Source of the DNA: Steromphala cineraria
Lineage: Eukaryota; Mollusca; Gastropoda; Trochida; Trochidae
Direction of reading: 5' to 3'
Assembly (NCBI GenBank): GCA_916613615.1
Contig: OU744723.1
Coordinates: 61,202,239-61,266,238, forward strand
DNA: 64,000 nt
The translations under genes were made by a program, and so were the position numbers. The notes beneath the pieces are model-generated. The model was not told the origin of the DNA and made no database searches. It saw nothing but the letters and a program-made list of their open reading frames with translations. How positions within the stretch are numbered: position 1 is the stretch's first letter; each line of letters opens with the position of its first letter. Positions 10,501 through 23,129 of this stretch are shown in pieces.

Positions 10501-13500
10501 TGGAGTTGCTAGACTGTCGTTCATCACAACAGGAAAACTTTGCCTTCTGATGTCCGACAACTCTGTTTTATGATCTTAAAATTATATAATAAATAGCCTT
10601 ATTCATTTCTATCTCATCTCGTGAAGTTAGAAAGAGTCATTTTCACTCGTGGCTGTGCCACTCGTAAAAATATCACTTTCTCACTCCACTCGATGAGATA
10701 GAAATGATATTCGGCAAAAACAATGAAATAGTCTCTATTTATTACACACATGTGACAGAGAACACTTCGAGATATTTTTGGTATCTAACATATGTTAGAT
10801 ACTGCGAGCGCCGCCTCTGATTGGTCAATCTATGGTGATGACCCGAGGTCACGATGACCGAACTACTTTTGTCATTCATAAGTTACAACTAAACGTCATT
10901 CATTACTTTCACGAGCAGGTAGAATGTAGCCATTAAAATAGACAAACGTACGACCTTTTTTACTACAGACACCACTGAAAGTCATTTAAACATATAATAT
11001 AAACATTTGTGGTGGTAATTCAATTTTATTTTCGCTAAAAAAACGCAACATATTTCGTCTGCTCATCGAAACGAATGGTCAAACGTTTCACGAACCATTC
11101 AGTACGCAAATACCTTGTGCAGAAGCTCACTGGCCAGAACATTCTTCCAACTGAAATCATACAGATATCAGGACATCGTAACGTGCAAAGCATCAACAGT
11201 TACAACAAGATTTCCATGGATCGTCAGCACCAACAAAGACCAGCCTGGTACGCTTGTACTTCCGTCACACACAGCAACAGCGAGTGCGAGTGACCTCCCT
11301 TCCACCGTCAACGTTATGTCGAGTCAATCTCGTTATGTCGAGTCAATCTCGGAGCCGCAGTCACTCGCTTCGGTTCAGTGCACTCCATTATCTCGACTCC
11401 AATATACAGGAGAATCATTTATGTGAACTTAATGCAAAAAGACCTCGTCTCACGGATTATGATGACTGTTAAGTATAAGCTGGACTGAATTTGACGGCAA
11501 GCGTGCACACTGTTGTGCTCTACTCTGACGGACATTGTCACTCATAAAATTTCAGGTTTGAGTATTATTAAAGTTGTTAAAATTCAATCTGTGTTATGTA
11601 TTTCTTGAACTTGAATGTTAACAAAATGTTAATCAGTTATCAGTTATCAGCCACTTGACCTAAAATCTAAGCGCTAAAGTCACAGACTATTTTCCTGCGG
11701 TATTACATCGTTTACAGTTACACATTGTGACGTCACTGACGCAAAATCAAGCTGTATTCATACGCGCCTCAACACAATGTAAAGAATATTTCGTTGTTAT
11801 GTCAATAAATTACGGTCGTTAATTCGTGTGTAATAAATAAAATACCAAACTCATTCCCTATGGATACCGTATTTATTACAACTGGTTTGGTATTCACTAT
11901 TTATTCCTAATGCAGGATATTTACGATCCCAAAACACACTCTGATCATAACCTCTATACATCCCATACATACTTAATAATAGAATTGATGATAACTTCTT
12001 CATCATACAATGTCATTTTAAATTATATTCGAAAAAAATGCTTGATAATAGCATTTTGATAGCTGACATTGTTTGAAAAGATGAGGGCATTGATACATGC
12101 AAATGAACACTGTAATGACAGCGACAGTGAATTGACAAAATATAATTCCTCCTTATAAATGCCTTTAAAGACCGTTTAAGTTTTTTAGTCAAAACCTAAA
12201 AGTTTTAAAATAACTATAAAAAACGATGTTTTTCTAATCAAAAACATTTAAACTTGTCTTGACGGATTCAAACACACGTTCTATCAGCGCCAAGTTAAAA
12301 AGAGGGCGAGTCTATCTTATTTAGGGGCAAGAGTTGCTGCCCTTCGGCTATGTTGCAATGGCAGCTCGTGTTGAAACAAACGGAGAGCTAAACTAGAAGA
12401 TATGTTGTGCAGTCTCTTATCCAAACTGAACAAGTCTAGAACACTGAAGAAAGGCAAATGAAGCGTTTAGACATGAATCTTGAACTGCCTTTGGTACCTG
12501 TGAGTAAAATTGTTTGGTCTGTTCATTCAACTCACGATGGCAGTGCTTTTGCACTGCTACGTCTTACATATGGCTAAAGAACCATACAGTTTGGATGGTT
12601 TTTTTTTCAAATTAATGTCTATGCATAGTATCATTTATATGTTCATGTCTCTCCCCATTACCAAAGGCGTTCAAAATATTTACGCTTGTGACATCATCGG
12701 AATTTTCAAAAGACATTCCAACCTTGACCTTTGAAATTTGCATCTCTATCCGTATCCGCATCTCTATTTGAGTAAGTAATTTTGACTTTAAAGGATTTGG
12801 TGACTACTCCATTCTTATTATAGATGTGGGCAGTTAAAACAAATGAGAATTCCCATTGTTATAAACATTTAAATAGTGTACTACTATAGTGTACTCGTAA
12901 CTATTGCAATGTTCATTGTGAATTTAAGGGAGAAAACATTTATTTAATTCATTGATGAACAAGAACAACGCCGAGTAAACCGATCTTAATCTAGAGCACA
13001 TGATGTATCATTTCACGGGGATTCATTTTGGAAAATTTGCCATTCAATGTAGGGAAATCTTTCCGATCAGCCAATCAGAGTTCCATGGAAGAACATTTTC
13101 AAGGCCAATTGTTATGAAAATAAAGTTAAATATTGCCATTAACTTGTAAAAAAATTCCAGCTGACTATTGATTATTGCCTACCTTTACCCTAGTTAAGAG
13201 CAATAAATACTTCTTAAGAAAAATCTGAGACTTGCGACAATTCTTTGAAAGTTTTTAGAATTTCATGCAGTTGAGAGTAATTTTCACTCTTAAATTTTTT
13301 TAAAATACGGCCCGAGGGTCCAACTTCTCGGTGCCTCATTCAGTAGCTGTATACAGTGTATAGAAATCTACAATTAACTTGTAATCACACTTTGTTGATA
13401 AAGTTTCTGATATTTATCTAATCAATTAGCATCGTCACATTGCAGGAGAGCGATTAAGCAACTTTACAATTTGGGTCTCAACTGATGAAACCAAGCAGGG

Positions 13501-16500
13501 AGAAATGTGTACCTTCCACAGTGGAGCTGTTGCACAGGAATCAGTCGAAGTGGTGCCGTGTGACATCATCGTTTTGGGAAGATTTGTGAGGATTACCAAG
13601 GAAGAACCTCCACTGACACTTTGTGAAGTTCAGGTCCTTGTCATGGACGGATCAGGTAAGCTATTTGAATATTAAAGAGTTCAACAGTAAATGTCACAGT
13701 GTTTGCACAAAAACGTATATCTATATTTATTTGACCTCAATGGAAGCACATGTCAAATGTACCTATGTGTGTATTGTTTTCTTCACTATAATTGCAAATC
13801 AAAAGTTAGATAGCAGACTCTACGATGCCCAAACTGGACGTTTTATATTATATTATCTCTCATAGGCAATGATTGACATTGAAATGTACCTGGCATCAAT
13901 AGGTTTATATCATTGTAAATTGTTTTCTACTCACCTGTCGAAAAAAGGAAAAGTTAAATCCTTCCAATATCTTTTGAACTGGTTACTGCATGGAATGAAC
14001 TACCACTTGAACAACTATCAAATGTGGCATTCTCCAAGTGTACTTTTGCTTGCTACAGTCATCTGTTAACTCCAATATCATTGCTACCTTATTACTGTTG
14101 CTCATCATAGCTGGCGATTTACCATTCAAAATAAACTGAACAAAAAGTTTTGTGGCGCTGTTATAAATAATATAGCTATATAACCACAAAAAGTTGTGTT
14201 TCGTAGCTCAGAGATCAAGCTTGCCAATGATAACCTATATTTTAGATTTAATAAAACGCCGCTAATGGCTAATTTTTTCAAGCAGCTTAACTCACTGAAT
14301 GTATAAGGGATAAAACTGAATGTCCTATTCTCATACTGATTTGGCGATAAACTTAGTTGATACACACATAACTTCCCTGACTGGAAGTTTTGTATGACAT
14401 CATTTTGGGATCTCATGAAGACGTTGTTACAGTTGCTGCCCGCATGCTTCAAAAGGATTGGATTCGAATTCCAATTTCATCCCAAACATTTTCAATTTGT
14501 GACATGTCTGGTGATTTAGTGTTGATGCAGTAAAGGGGAAATCTAGATACATCCCTAAAGATGACACGGCCACTGAAGTTGAATCAATCTCGCATGCTGG
14601 TGATGCTGGCACGTCATAAACGGTCGCCTTCATTGGCCAGGGGCTTAAATTCGTAACCGTTCTTAAAGTCAAAGAAAGGTGTGTGAAGATTTCCTCATCA
14701 GTGCTGTGACTGATGGTTAATGGAATCATCTTGTAGATCCAGTTGTCTTGACCTTTGACCATAACCGGATATTGGTTACCAACTGGATTACTCTGTTTTC
14801 AGTTCCAGTTTGAGTTAGTCAGCCATGAAGCTTGTGAGCAACCTTGTCTTGTGGATTGCAAGATTGGAGCATTCATTTAACTTTCCATTGTTCATATTCT
14901 GTTAGACATGGTATGGGAATTTATAATTTGCATGATAATATTTAAATATTTTCAGGTTTTACACTTTAAGCACCATTAACAAGTTTTTTGTCATTAATAG
15001 AAAGTTGTCTTTGATACCTTGTTGAAGTCCTATAATAAATTGTACAGTTCATGTGTATAAAAAAATGGTTTTATGACAGAAAAACACAGCCATGCCACTT
15101 ATTCTTGTGTTGCAAAGTATGATATGTAGGATACATTGTAAAACCAACAGGAAGGGAAACTATCACAAAATCAAACCCCGTTTTCTCTGATTTACCATAC
15201 CGTTGACCCTGACAAAATGTTTTGTGATTTGGCACAATGTTAAAACCAACTGAATCTATATGCTTAGGTAGCATAATAACCTTGGTGAAATACCAGTTCC
15301 AATTAATGGTTGTAAGTGCCTATCAGTTGTCCATGAGCAAATAATACTTGAAATATTATCTTCAAAAAAAGAAACGCATGAGCCAAGCTTCTTATTATAT
15401 ATTGCCTTCAGTTAAGGGAATATATATCACATAATTTCGAGAGAAAATGAAATTTCACAAAGATGTAGACAACGTTTTGACAAACACATCTACAGAAGTT
15501 TTTATTCAGTTCTTGTGTGTTATTAGACCACAATTTGGCGCGGAAGTCATTTTATCCTTTTGCTATCATTTCAAACGATTCTTGATTGGCATCTTTCTCG
15601 CACCCCACCCTTCCCGCATTGCGATGGCCGAGCGTTGAAGTGTCTAAAACGTAAAGTGACGTTTAGGTGCACGTCAATACATGTCATTACATTAGTGGAT
15701 TTGATCTTGTGTTTGAGGAAGTTTGTTTCGGGACTTTGACCTTTATATTGACATCGTAGTGGAGCATGTTGCAAGCTGTATGTGGATGAACCCCATCATT
15801 TTTAAAAACTGACCCTGTCAGACCAAAATCCTGATGCATTTGACGTTAATGGGTGTTGTTTATATACAGACGTCATGCCAACACATTAGGCAGATCTTAA
15901 ATGCTGGAAATTGTTACTTACCTTAAAACACCTTCACAACCAGATCTGTACAACATTTGAATAATATTACAGGCAACATTTTCAATTTGCTGATTAAAAT
16001 CAAAACTGAGAACCGCTCTTTTTCAACATTGGCATGTTCTTGTTGAAAATGGCCCTGTAGGAAACTACTGAAATGACTTAATGGCGCCATAACTAATATT
16101 CAGTTCTCAGGCAACGGTAGATTTTGAAACTGAAGTTTGGATATGACGTTCGACAATGTTTTAATTTCCCAAATTTTGACATTGCACAATTATATCCTCA
16201 TTTACATGCTTAAATGAATAACAAAATTTGAAACAATATTTGCCTTTGCTTGATTTTCAGTTCTTCATATATTTATATAGTTGTTCTGTAAAAAGGATAT
16301 ATTCCTTTACGCTTGACATCAAAATATTCCTTTTACTTACATTCCTAGTTAAGAAGTGTTTGTGAGAGAACTTGAAGGTTGAAGCAATTCGTAACTCTGA
16401 ATAAAGACACAGCTCAGTTTCACCGGTTTATTTCAGTGAGTTCTTGGGGTTACATGACTTCAGCCGTGTTGACAGTCGGCCACTGCAGCATTTAAAAATC

Positions 16501-17926
16501 GTGCAATACATTCAAAAAAGGGAGGTTACTCTTCTCTTCTCCGTGAAAGAAATAATGGTATTAACATTATTCGAACAAAAAGGTATTACCTATGAAAAAA
16601 GATTTTCAGGGCGTTACTCAAACGAATAGAATTGCATACAAGAAGCAAGTAATTAAAGATTCGATGAATTGAATAGGATTGCTGAACAATGAAACTGACA
16701 TGAGTACCAAGACGAAGACTATACAAACGATGACTGAAGTCAGAGATCTGATGTCCATGAGATCATTCGTACTGACACTTTCGTGCATCTTTGTAAACTA
16801 ATCTTGGAAATTCATATTTTACTGAAGGGGAACAACCAGATCTGCTGAATACATAATCACCTAAACTGTGTACTGATGTAATCCATTTCTACTTATCGTA
16901 GATTTGATAAAAGTTTTCTCAAAGCAGCTCTTGTGAATGACGAAAATCCAAAATATTAAATGGAGTTACATTTCTACAGAACGTCTTGTCTTTCACAATC
17001 TGGAGAAAACTTTCTTTATATACTGAGCAAACAGGGTTATGAAGCACTCAATTTAACTTTAATTCAAGAACTGTTTTATCGGTTTTACTTTTTAAACCTG
17101 ACCAATTCAATTCAGAGCTATTATTCTCAACACTTCCTACATTATGTGTGTCATTTGAGAGTTGAGAAAATTGAAAAAGAATAACTATATCATATGGTTG
17201 CTGTATTCTTTCATTAAATATGTATTACCTGTATGAAAACCTCTCCTGTCTGGTGGTTTCAGATGGTTTCAATAATTTTTCATCCCATAGCCTGTATCTC
17301 AAACACCATCCATACCTACCTGACAAACACATTTGATGTTGATTTTTGGATACTTAAATGTCAATAAAGATTACTTCCAGATATTATTAGAATTTAAATG
17401 GTACAAACACAAGATTGTTTTATATTGAAGCATATACACTGTTAATAAAGAAGTGTTAAGTTTAGATTTTCTTTGGTCGTTTTTAAATTTAATCATAACC
17501 TTGCATCTAGGCAGATTATCTGTGATCAATTTAAATTTCTGAATTTAGTTCATTTTTTTATAAATAGACAAGCAAGTCTGATTTTTCAGTTATCTCATCT
17601 CCGTAAACCATTACCAAACAACACGTTAATGAGAAGTTTGAATTTACATGCACTTATTTCTTTGTTTGATATAATATTTTCATTTGAAACAATAACATAT
17701 TCCTTCAGGCACTTTTTTCCGACAACTAATGAACAAGATCGTGGAGGGAGATTTCGAGTCTGAGATGTCCATCACTGGACCCTTCTCATGTGCTGCGGAC
17801 TGCCAGAGGTCCCCGAGCTGCCTGGCGTTTGGTTTTAACAATGGAACGGGCACCTGCAAGCTCTACAGCTCCACAAACACAACTGCAGGAAACAACGCTG
17901 GGTGGAGCTACTTTATTATAGCTTAA
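7530..17926 (+). CDS. secreted F-type-lectin-like / PAN-domain protein (4 exons)
   Basis: Four exons join cleanly in phase 1: 7530-7578, 8421-8687 (or 8451-8687), 13446-13655 and 17709-17926, giving 247 or 237 residues. Exon 1 is a hydrophobic signal peptide (MECGLIFLCVMFTSMY). Exons 2 and 3 form an F5/8C-type fucolectin (FTP) domain: AVDG, CSHT, NPWWQVDL, GERLSNF, GRFVRI and LCEVQV are its usual landmarks. Exon 4 is a PAN/apple-like domain with cysteines in CAADCQRSPSC and GTCKLY. The usual RGDCC loop of F-type lectins is replaced here by RAYF, so the cysteine pair and part of the sugar-binding motif are lost; fucose binding is uncertain. The product is probably an extracellular carbohydrate- or surface-binding protein. 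Introns hold LINE and Crypton debris, and a MITE abuts the stop codon. Confidence 0.85.
8421..8687 (+). CDS. exon 2, first half of the fucolectin domain
   Basis: Two acceptors keep the frame: tctacag ending at 8420 and attctag ending at 8450. The shorter form puts the domain directly after the signal peptide and looks more natural. The donor gtgagt begins at 8688 and splits a Gly codon. Confidence 0.8.
8828..9200 (-). mobile_element. degraded LINE fragments in intron 2
   Basis: Reading the minus strand, VFLGDFNIHYDN (near 9050-9110) is the GDFN motif of an APE-type endonuclease. It is followed by FPASTAWNELPQHLR (near 8930-8990), the familiar C-terminal motif of CR1/L2-like LINEs. The RT core between them is gone. 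The AT-rich 3' end lies near 8828-8880. It is an old, internally deleted insertion. Confidence 0.65.
10604..10712. repeat. hairpin module, second copy of family
   Basis: The outer arms atttctatctcatc and gatgagatagaaat pair perfectly. Inside lies tcactcgtggctgtgccactcgt with the small palindrome gtggc-tgt-gccac. The same order of motifs appears inverted in the right arm at 2155-2250, so this is a repeat family and not a chance hairpin. It sits about 360 bp upstream of the tyrosine-recombinase fragment and may be an end of that element. Confidence 0.7.
11075..11293 (+). pseudogene. Crypton-like tyrosine recombinase, C-terminal fragment
   Basis: The 72-codon frame contains FTNHSVRKYLVQKL, then IIQISGHRNVQSINSYNKIS. 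This is the second half of a tyrosine-recombinase catalytic domain: HxxR (HSVR), the second His in GHRN, and the Tyr nucleophile in SYNKI. This arrangement is typical of Crypton-type (DUF3504) recombinases of animals. The N-terminal half with the first catalytic Arg is absent upstream. It lies inside intron 2 of the lectin/PAN gene. A DIRS-type YR is the alternative, since DIRS-like RT pieces occur elsewhere in the window. Confidence 0.7.
11841..11894. repeat. inverted repeat aataccaaac ... gtttggtatt
   Basis: Perfect 10-bp arms flank a 34-bp centre rich in attcc and tttatta. A similar arrangement occurs at 37682-37770. Both lie near CRE-like sequences, so they may belong to one non-autonomous element family. 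Confidence 0.5.
13446..13655 (+). CDS. exon 3, second half of the fucolectin domain
   Basis: The acceptor cattgcag ends at 13445 and the donor gtaagc starts at 13656. The reading starts GERLSNFTIWVS, runs through VPCDIIVLGRFVRI and ends in LCEVQVLVMDGS, the conserved end of the domain. Confidence 0.85.
17709..17926 (+). CDS. exon 4, PAN/apple-like domain
   Basis: The acceptor ccttcag ends at 17708. The exon codes for about 72 residues with four cysteines and the ending WSYFIIA. Its stop TAA (17924-17926) is part of the TTAA target site of the MITE that follows. Confidence 0.85.
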
Positions 17927-18432
17927 AGAGACACAGAGTATGTTGATAGGTTCACATATAATATGTCAAATTTTGAAATCGATGTTATTACATCGAGAAC
18001 AACTAACTGTTTCTGTTACAAAACTGTTACTGAAAAGTTAAAGGTCAATCAGTACATAAGAGCGAAAGTACGGCCATTCAAAGTCGGGATTTTGATCGAA
18101 AACCGGACATTGTGGCTCGAGTGGCGCGCGCAAATTCGCCAAACGTAATTTTGAAACCTTGCCATAAGCTGACAGGAAGATATATTCCATTCGATAGTGT
18201 TTATTAGGTATTGTAACTAATAGGTAGATTAATTGGATGCATAATTTCGAATATTTAACGTATTTGAGATGTTTTCTTGATTTTTCTATAAAATCAAGCA
18301 TTTTAGGGATATTATGCATAAATGGATATATTTACAAGTCCAGTGATGAGATATGAACTTTAATCAGCATATTAGATAATTTGTAGCTTATCAAAACCAA
18401 ATAAAGTTTTAGGAAAGATACTCTGTGTCACT
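17927..18432. mobile_element. TTAA-flanked MITE, copy 1
   Basis: The 506-bp element starts agagacacagagtat and ends atactctgtgtcact, giving terminal inverted repeats of about 14 bp with one mismatch. It is flanked on both sides by TTAA (17923-17926 and 18433-18436). A second copy (28338-28828) is also flanked by TTAA. TTAA targeting is the hallmark of the piggyBac superfamily. The element has no transposase, so it is non-autonomous. Its left TTAA overlaps the stop codon of the lectin/PAN gene, so the element is the start of that gene's 3' UTR. Confidence 0.85.
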
Positions 18433-18436
18433 TTAA

Positions 18437-19440
18437 GATATGGAATGTTTGGACAATAATTTCAGAATCGTGCTTCATCATCATATTCGTTTCCAACTAG
18501 CTTCAATGATACACCAAGTCCCCTATAAAGCTCATTGTATAGTGAGAAATGAAATGACCCGCTCTAGCAGATAAACAATACAGGGGTTAAGATTTTACTT
18601 CAGGCTCCTAAAATAGCAAGATTTCATTAGCTTGTAACAGGCACAGGCCAGAAACACTCATGAAAAACAGCATCTTGATATTAAAGCTAGAAGGAAACGT
18701 TCATACTGACAAGGGAGGAATTTAACTTCCATTTACAGACCAAGGGTCATTTATAGACCCTCATTATTCTATGCTTATCTTGCAGCTTGATATCATTCAA
18801 TCTGTCTTGTTCTATTCACCCGCCTTCTGTTAATATCAACTATAATTTGTCCAGGGTTAATATTTTAATATTTTCAGTTTCAGACTCTTGTTTTTCCATC
18901 CTGCTACATCAGTAATTGTTTGCTCTCGCGCTACAACTATCAATCTTAAGGCTAAATATAATTGCTATCAATGAAATGAAATAACTCACAAGCAGCAGCA
19001 TTGAGTGCAAGAATACATAGATTGAAATTTGTTACGACTGATCACTTGGTTTTAGAACAACAGGGTATTAGAAGAAGATGAGCAGACCCGAATACGCTGT
19101 TGTAGCATGTAGTAGCTTCTGTCCTTCAAGAATGTGTTTACTTTATTTTGGTCGTCAGCGTCTATGAGTTTACTAGCTGATGTTACTGTAATGTGGTTGA
19201 AAGTTTTAACTTTACCGGATGAGTTTTTTATGTGATTTGAGATTTGGACGCTTGTTGTTGTTTTCTATTGAATGGAGTCTTTTCATCGTTAGTCTTTCTA
19301 TTTTGTTGTGATGGTTGAAGATATGAAGAACTACATTATAATAATAAAAATAAGAGTATTCATATGGTGCATCATCCACATCACCAAAGGACATGCTTTA
19401 AGCACATAACATATCTACAGTCACAGCATATGTACAGTCA
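18437..19440. other. intergenic, nothing recognised
   Basis: No conserved reading frame, repeat array or RNA gene was seen. The stretch separates the MITE from a LINE remnant. Confidence 0.4.
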
Positions 19441-20660
19441 CTAACTATACATGGGAATCAACGCATAGTTTAGAGGTAGTCCTTGAAAAGGTGGGTTTTC
19501 AAGTTGTTTTTAAAAACTGACAATGATGGTGAGGATTTGAGTTTGATGGTAGAGAGTTCCAGAGTGTAGCAGCAGCATGGGAGAAGGAGTTGGCGCCAAA
19601 TGTTTCTAGTTTATGTACAGGTCCAACAAGCAAGTTTTTCTGACTGGAAGGGAGGGATCTTGTGGGTTTATGCAGTGATATCAGGTCCTGGAGGTATGCT
19701 GTTATATTGGACTGGTAGATGAGGGAAAGCAGTTTGAATTCAATCCTCTCGCGGATACGGAGCCAGTGCAAAGAATTTAGGGCAGGTGTTTTATTGGAAC
19801 GTAGTTTAGTTCTTGTGACAATGCGTGCAGCATGGTTTTGAATGTTCTGCAGGCGTTGTAGCTGTTCTTCTGAGATACCTATCAATAAGCTGTTGCAATA
19901 ATCCAGGCATGATAGAATTAGAGTCCAAACAAGAGTGGCAGTTGCTTGGATGGTTAGGAGATTGCGAAGGGAACCAATATTTCGGAGATGGAAGTGGATG
20001 CATAGTTGCATAGATGATTTACATGATGTTTCATAATGAGATCTGAGTCCAAATAAACACCGAGGTTACGAACAGATGATAACAACGGAATTGAGGCGTG
20101 TCCAACGGAAATGGAAGATAGCTGGCATTTCTGTCGTCACTGGCGTGGAGCAAATATGATGGCTTCCGTCTTGTTATCGTTCAAAACTAATTTGTTCTTT
20201 GTCATCCGAAATTTTACTTCACCAAGACAAGATTCCATATTTCCCTTGACCTTCTGTTGACTGCATTGATTTAGTTTAAAGCTGTCTAACAGTTGTGAAT
20301 CATCCGAGTAAAAGTGCCGCCCAATGATATAATTTGAGATAAGTTGTCCAAGAGGTTTGGTGTACATAATGTACAGTATTGGTCCTAGGACTCAGCCTTG
20401 TGGCACTCCACAATACAGAACATTACTGTCGGACAGTTTTCTTTTTATTTGAACAGACTATGTGCAGTCGTTTAGGTATGATGTGAACCACCTTAGGACT
20501 GTGTTGTTCAGTCCATATTCAATCTGAAGCCTAGATAACAATGTTGCATGATCAATCGTATCGAAGGCGGCTGAAAAGTATCAAAGAATGAGCAGAGAAA
20601 CGTTGCCATCATCAACAGACATCTTGACATTACCATCCAGGATTAGGTATCGTTTACTAC
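19440..20660 (-). mobile_element. 5'-truncated CR1/Jockey-type LINE, inactive
   Basis: On the minus strand the RT domain appears in order: FSAAFDTIDH (about 20580-20550), LYCGVPQG followed by a TGA where Ser is expected (about 20400), FYSDDSQL (the YxDD catalytic box, with Ser for Ala), KFRMTKNKL, then LDYCNSLLIGISEEQLQRLQ, AARIVTRTKL, LHWLRIRERI and ATLWNSLPS. At least two stops (one before FSAAF, one after GVPQG) and a frame change break it. The endonuclease part is absent. Confidence 0.85.
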
Positions 20661-20699
20661 AAGGGCTTCAATGGACCAACAAAATAGATACCTTGGCTC

Positions 20700-22140
20700 T
20701 GTAGCTCATCAGACTTCATAATACATTGTGTTTTAGAGTGTTGCCAATGTTGTTCCTCCCTGGGTTGGATCACTAAATGTACATTTTAGAATCCCACTCG
20801 GGCTAAAGTTCTCAGGTACCCATTTTAGCATTAGATACCACTATCAACTTAGTGCCCCAGGAATTGAGACACGCAAGCCTACACCATACACCCTATAATA
20901 TATAAAATAACGAAAAAACGTCCCGCACTTTGAAAGAAGTTCTACTACAAGGACAAAATGAGTGTGATTGACATAACTGTTTGATGTTTGAATGTTTGAA
21001 TTTATATCATATAATATTGTAATAGTTACATAGTGTTAACTTATTAAACGACCATTAATTCAGTCAATGAAATAATTTGCTTCAAGAAAGCACGAAGCTG
21101 CTCCAACGCGCTCAATATCTGCTTTAGATGCACAATCATGTATGTCCTATTGCTAAAGAACTAAGGCACAATCCAAAGCATTACTTGTGTAAACACATGG
21201 TTTAATGGAGGTTGACAAGTGGAGGTCATTTGTTTTGAACTAACGTGTTTAAGGGTATTTTCATATGGAAAATAGGGTTGATTTGTAAAGTTTTTTCAAG
21301 TATTCTCTGTTTTATTTTACTTATCTTATTCAGATACGAAGGCTCTGAAATATGATATTGTGGGTTGACAACAAGGTATATGGTTTAGATTATTTTAGCA
21401 TCTGTGTGGATTTTCTGAACACATGTACAGTAACGTGTAAATGATATATACCAAATATAAGCTCTACAACTTTCGAATTAGTTAAGCATGCTATTTCCCG
21501 TAAAAATCCTGCAAGGTGCTCAGCAACTTTGTCTGTAATAGAGAACTTTTCTACACGCAGTAAGGTTTGGGTGCACTCTTTTGAATACATGTATCAGAGC
21601 AGTTACATCCATGGTTCGATACCAATGCATAGCCCAAATGGAGTTGCAGTCTGCTTTCTCCCTGCAATATTACTAGCAGCGGTGCTTATACTTGGTGAAA
21701 TAGTCTTGAAAGTGCTGTAAAGTGCTGGGTTGTTTTCTGTTATAAGGAATATGTATTCTAAGATTTTCTAATTCGAAAGTTGAGCCTTTTTTGAATCAGT
21801 TGTGTTTAAACTCCGTTTGTTTTTGCGATGTTTATTTCAGAGTTTCAAGATTTGTTACAAAAATTATGTATAAGAGGACAATCGTAATTAGTTTGATGAA
21901 CCTGTAAAAGGTATGCTTAGAAAGATAGATGTAATGCATAAATATTGCAGTTCTTAGGGGATAGATAGGTAAATATGTATAGAATTTAGCTTCTAATTTT
22001 TCGAATGGTGGTATTCTTCGTTCATATGAAAATTTGTATGATAATGGTATTACGGTGCAAGCTTCAATATATCATATTTATCTTTGTGTTCTGTTTTCCA
22101 CGAGATTGTCTTGGACTAAGGGTACTCATACGCTTGTCGG
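20700..22140. other. intergenic, nothing recognised
   Basis: AT-rich sequence with short ORFs only. None pairs with splice sites or matches a known domain by eye. Confidence 0.4.
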
Positions 22141-22660
22141 TAAAGCTAGTAAAGCTCTTTATTAAAATGGGCACCGTCCGTCCGTTACACTTTGTGTCCG
22201 GCTCATAACTATGTAACTAATCAACCATTTCAATTCAAATTCGTCACGGTAATAAAGAAACATGTAATAATGTGTCATGAGTAACAATTTTCTGAAAATC
22301 TACATAAAATATTAGGATTTTGGAGAACAAGTTGTAAATTTGAAAGAAATCTGTTACAAGTCCCGTCCGGCTCACAACTTTTAAACTAATCATCACATTT
22401 GGGTCAAATTTGATGTGCAGATACATTATCATCAGGAGGTGTGTCATGAGGAACAATTTTGAAAACATTTTGATAACATTTTGCCTTTTTTGGCCAAAAA
22501 TGAGGACTCTGTTGGAAAACTGTTACAAGTCCTGTCCGGCTCACAACTTCTAAACTAATCATCACATATTGATTAAATTTGATGTGCAGATACATAATCA
22601 TCTAAAGGTGTGTCATCAAGAACAATTTTGAAAATATTTTGATGAAATTTTGCCTTTATG
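22140..22660. repeat. three diverged tandem units of about 170-180 bp
   Basis: The phrase gtccggctca(c/t)aac recurs near 22196, 22367 and 22536. Each is followed by taaactaatcatcacat-like sequence and later by gtgtcatgaggaacaattttgaaaa. The units end before 22660. ORFs on the minus strand here only reflect the repeat. Confidence 0.7.
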
Positions 22661-23129
22661 CATTGTTTTATAGTCTGTATCATATTTCATGCATAAGTGA
22701 TGTATTTGCTTATTGTGATGTATTTAACCCATTGCGTTGTATCATGTTAATAATAACATGATATCATTTCACTAAATGGTAATCACCTGTTTATGTAATA
22801 TATATGATATGTATATTTCTTGATAATGACTGTGATGCATATCATAACTGATTAATGCCATATTTGTATGTGTTTGCAAATGCTTATTTATGTACTGAAT
22901 TGTAATACTATGTGATGTGATATGTTTATATGTTACCCTGATGATATTGTACTTATTATTTTACTATTGTGTAACAGAGTGTTTCTCGTATCTACATATA
23001 CCATCTATCAGAATAAACGAGTAAAGTCACAACCCGCAGCCTTACTTCTGTTTGTGATTGAGGTTATTTCACGGCCGCAACAATAAACAGCGGTGTCTTG
23101 GTAACAAACGGGTATCTTCTTATTTGATG

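Noticed and set aside
14126..14762. Two minus-strand frames of 108 and 111 codons in intron 3
   Set aside because: They match no family, overlap in different frames, and lack splice partners; chance ORFs in AT-rich DNA are likely.
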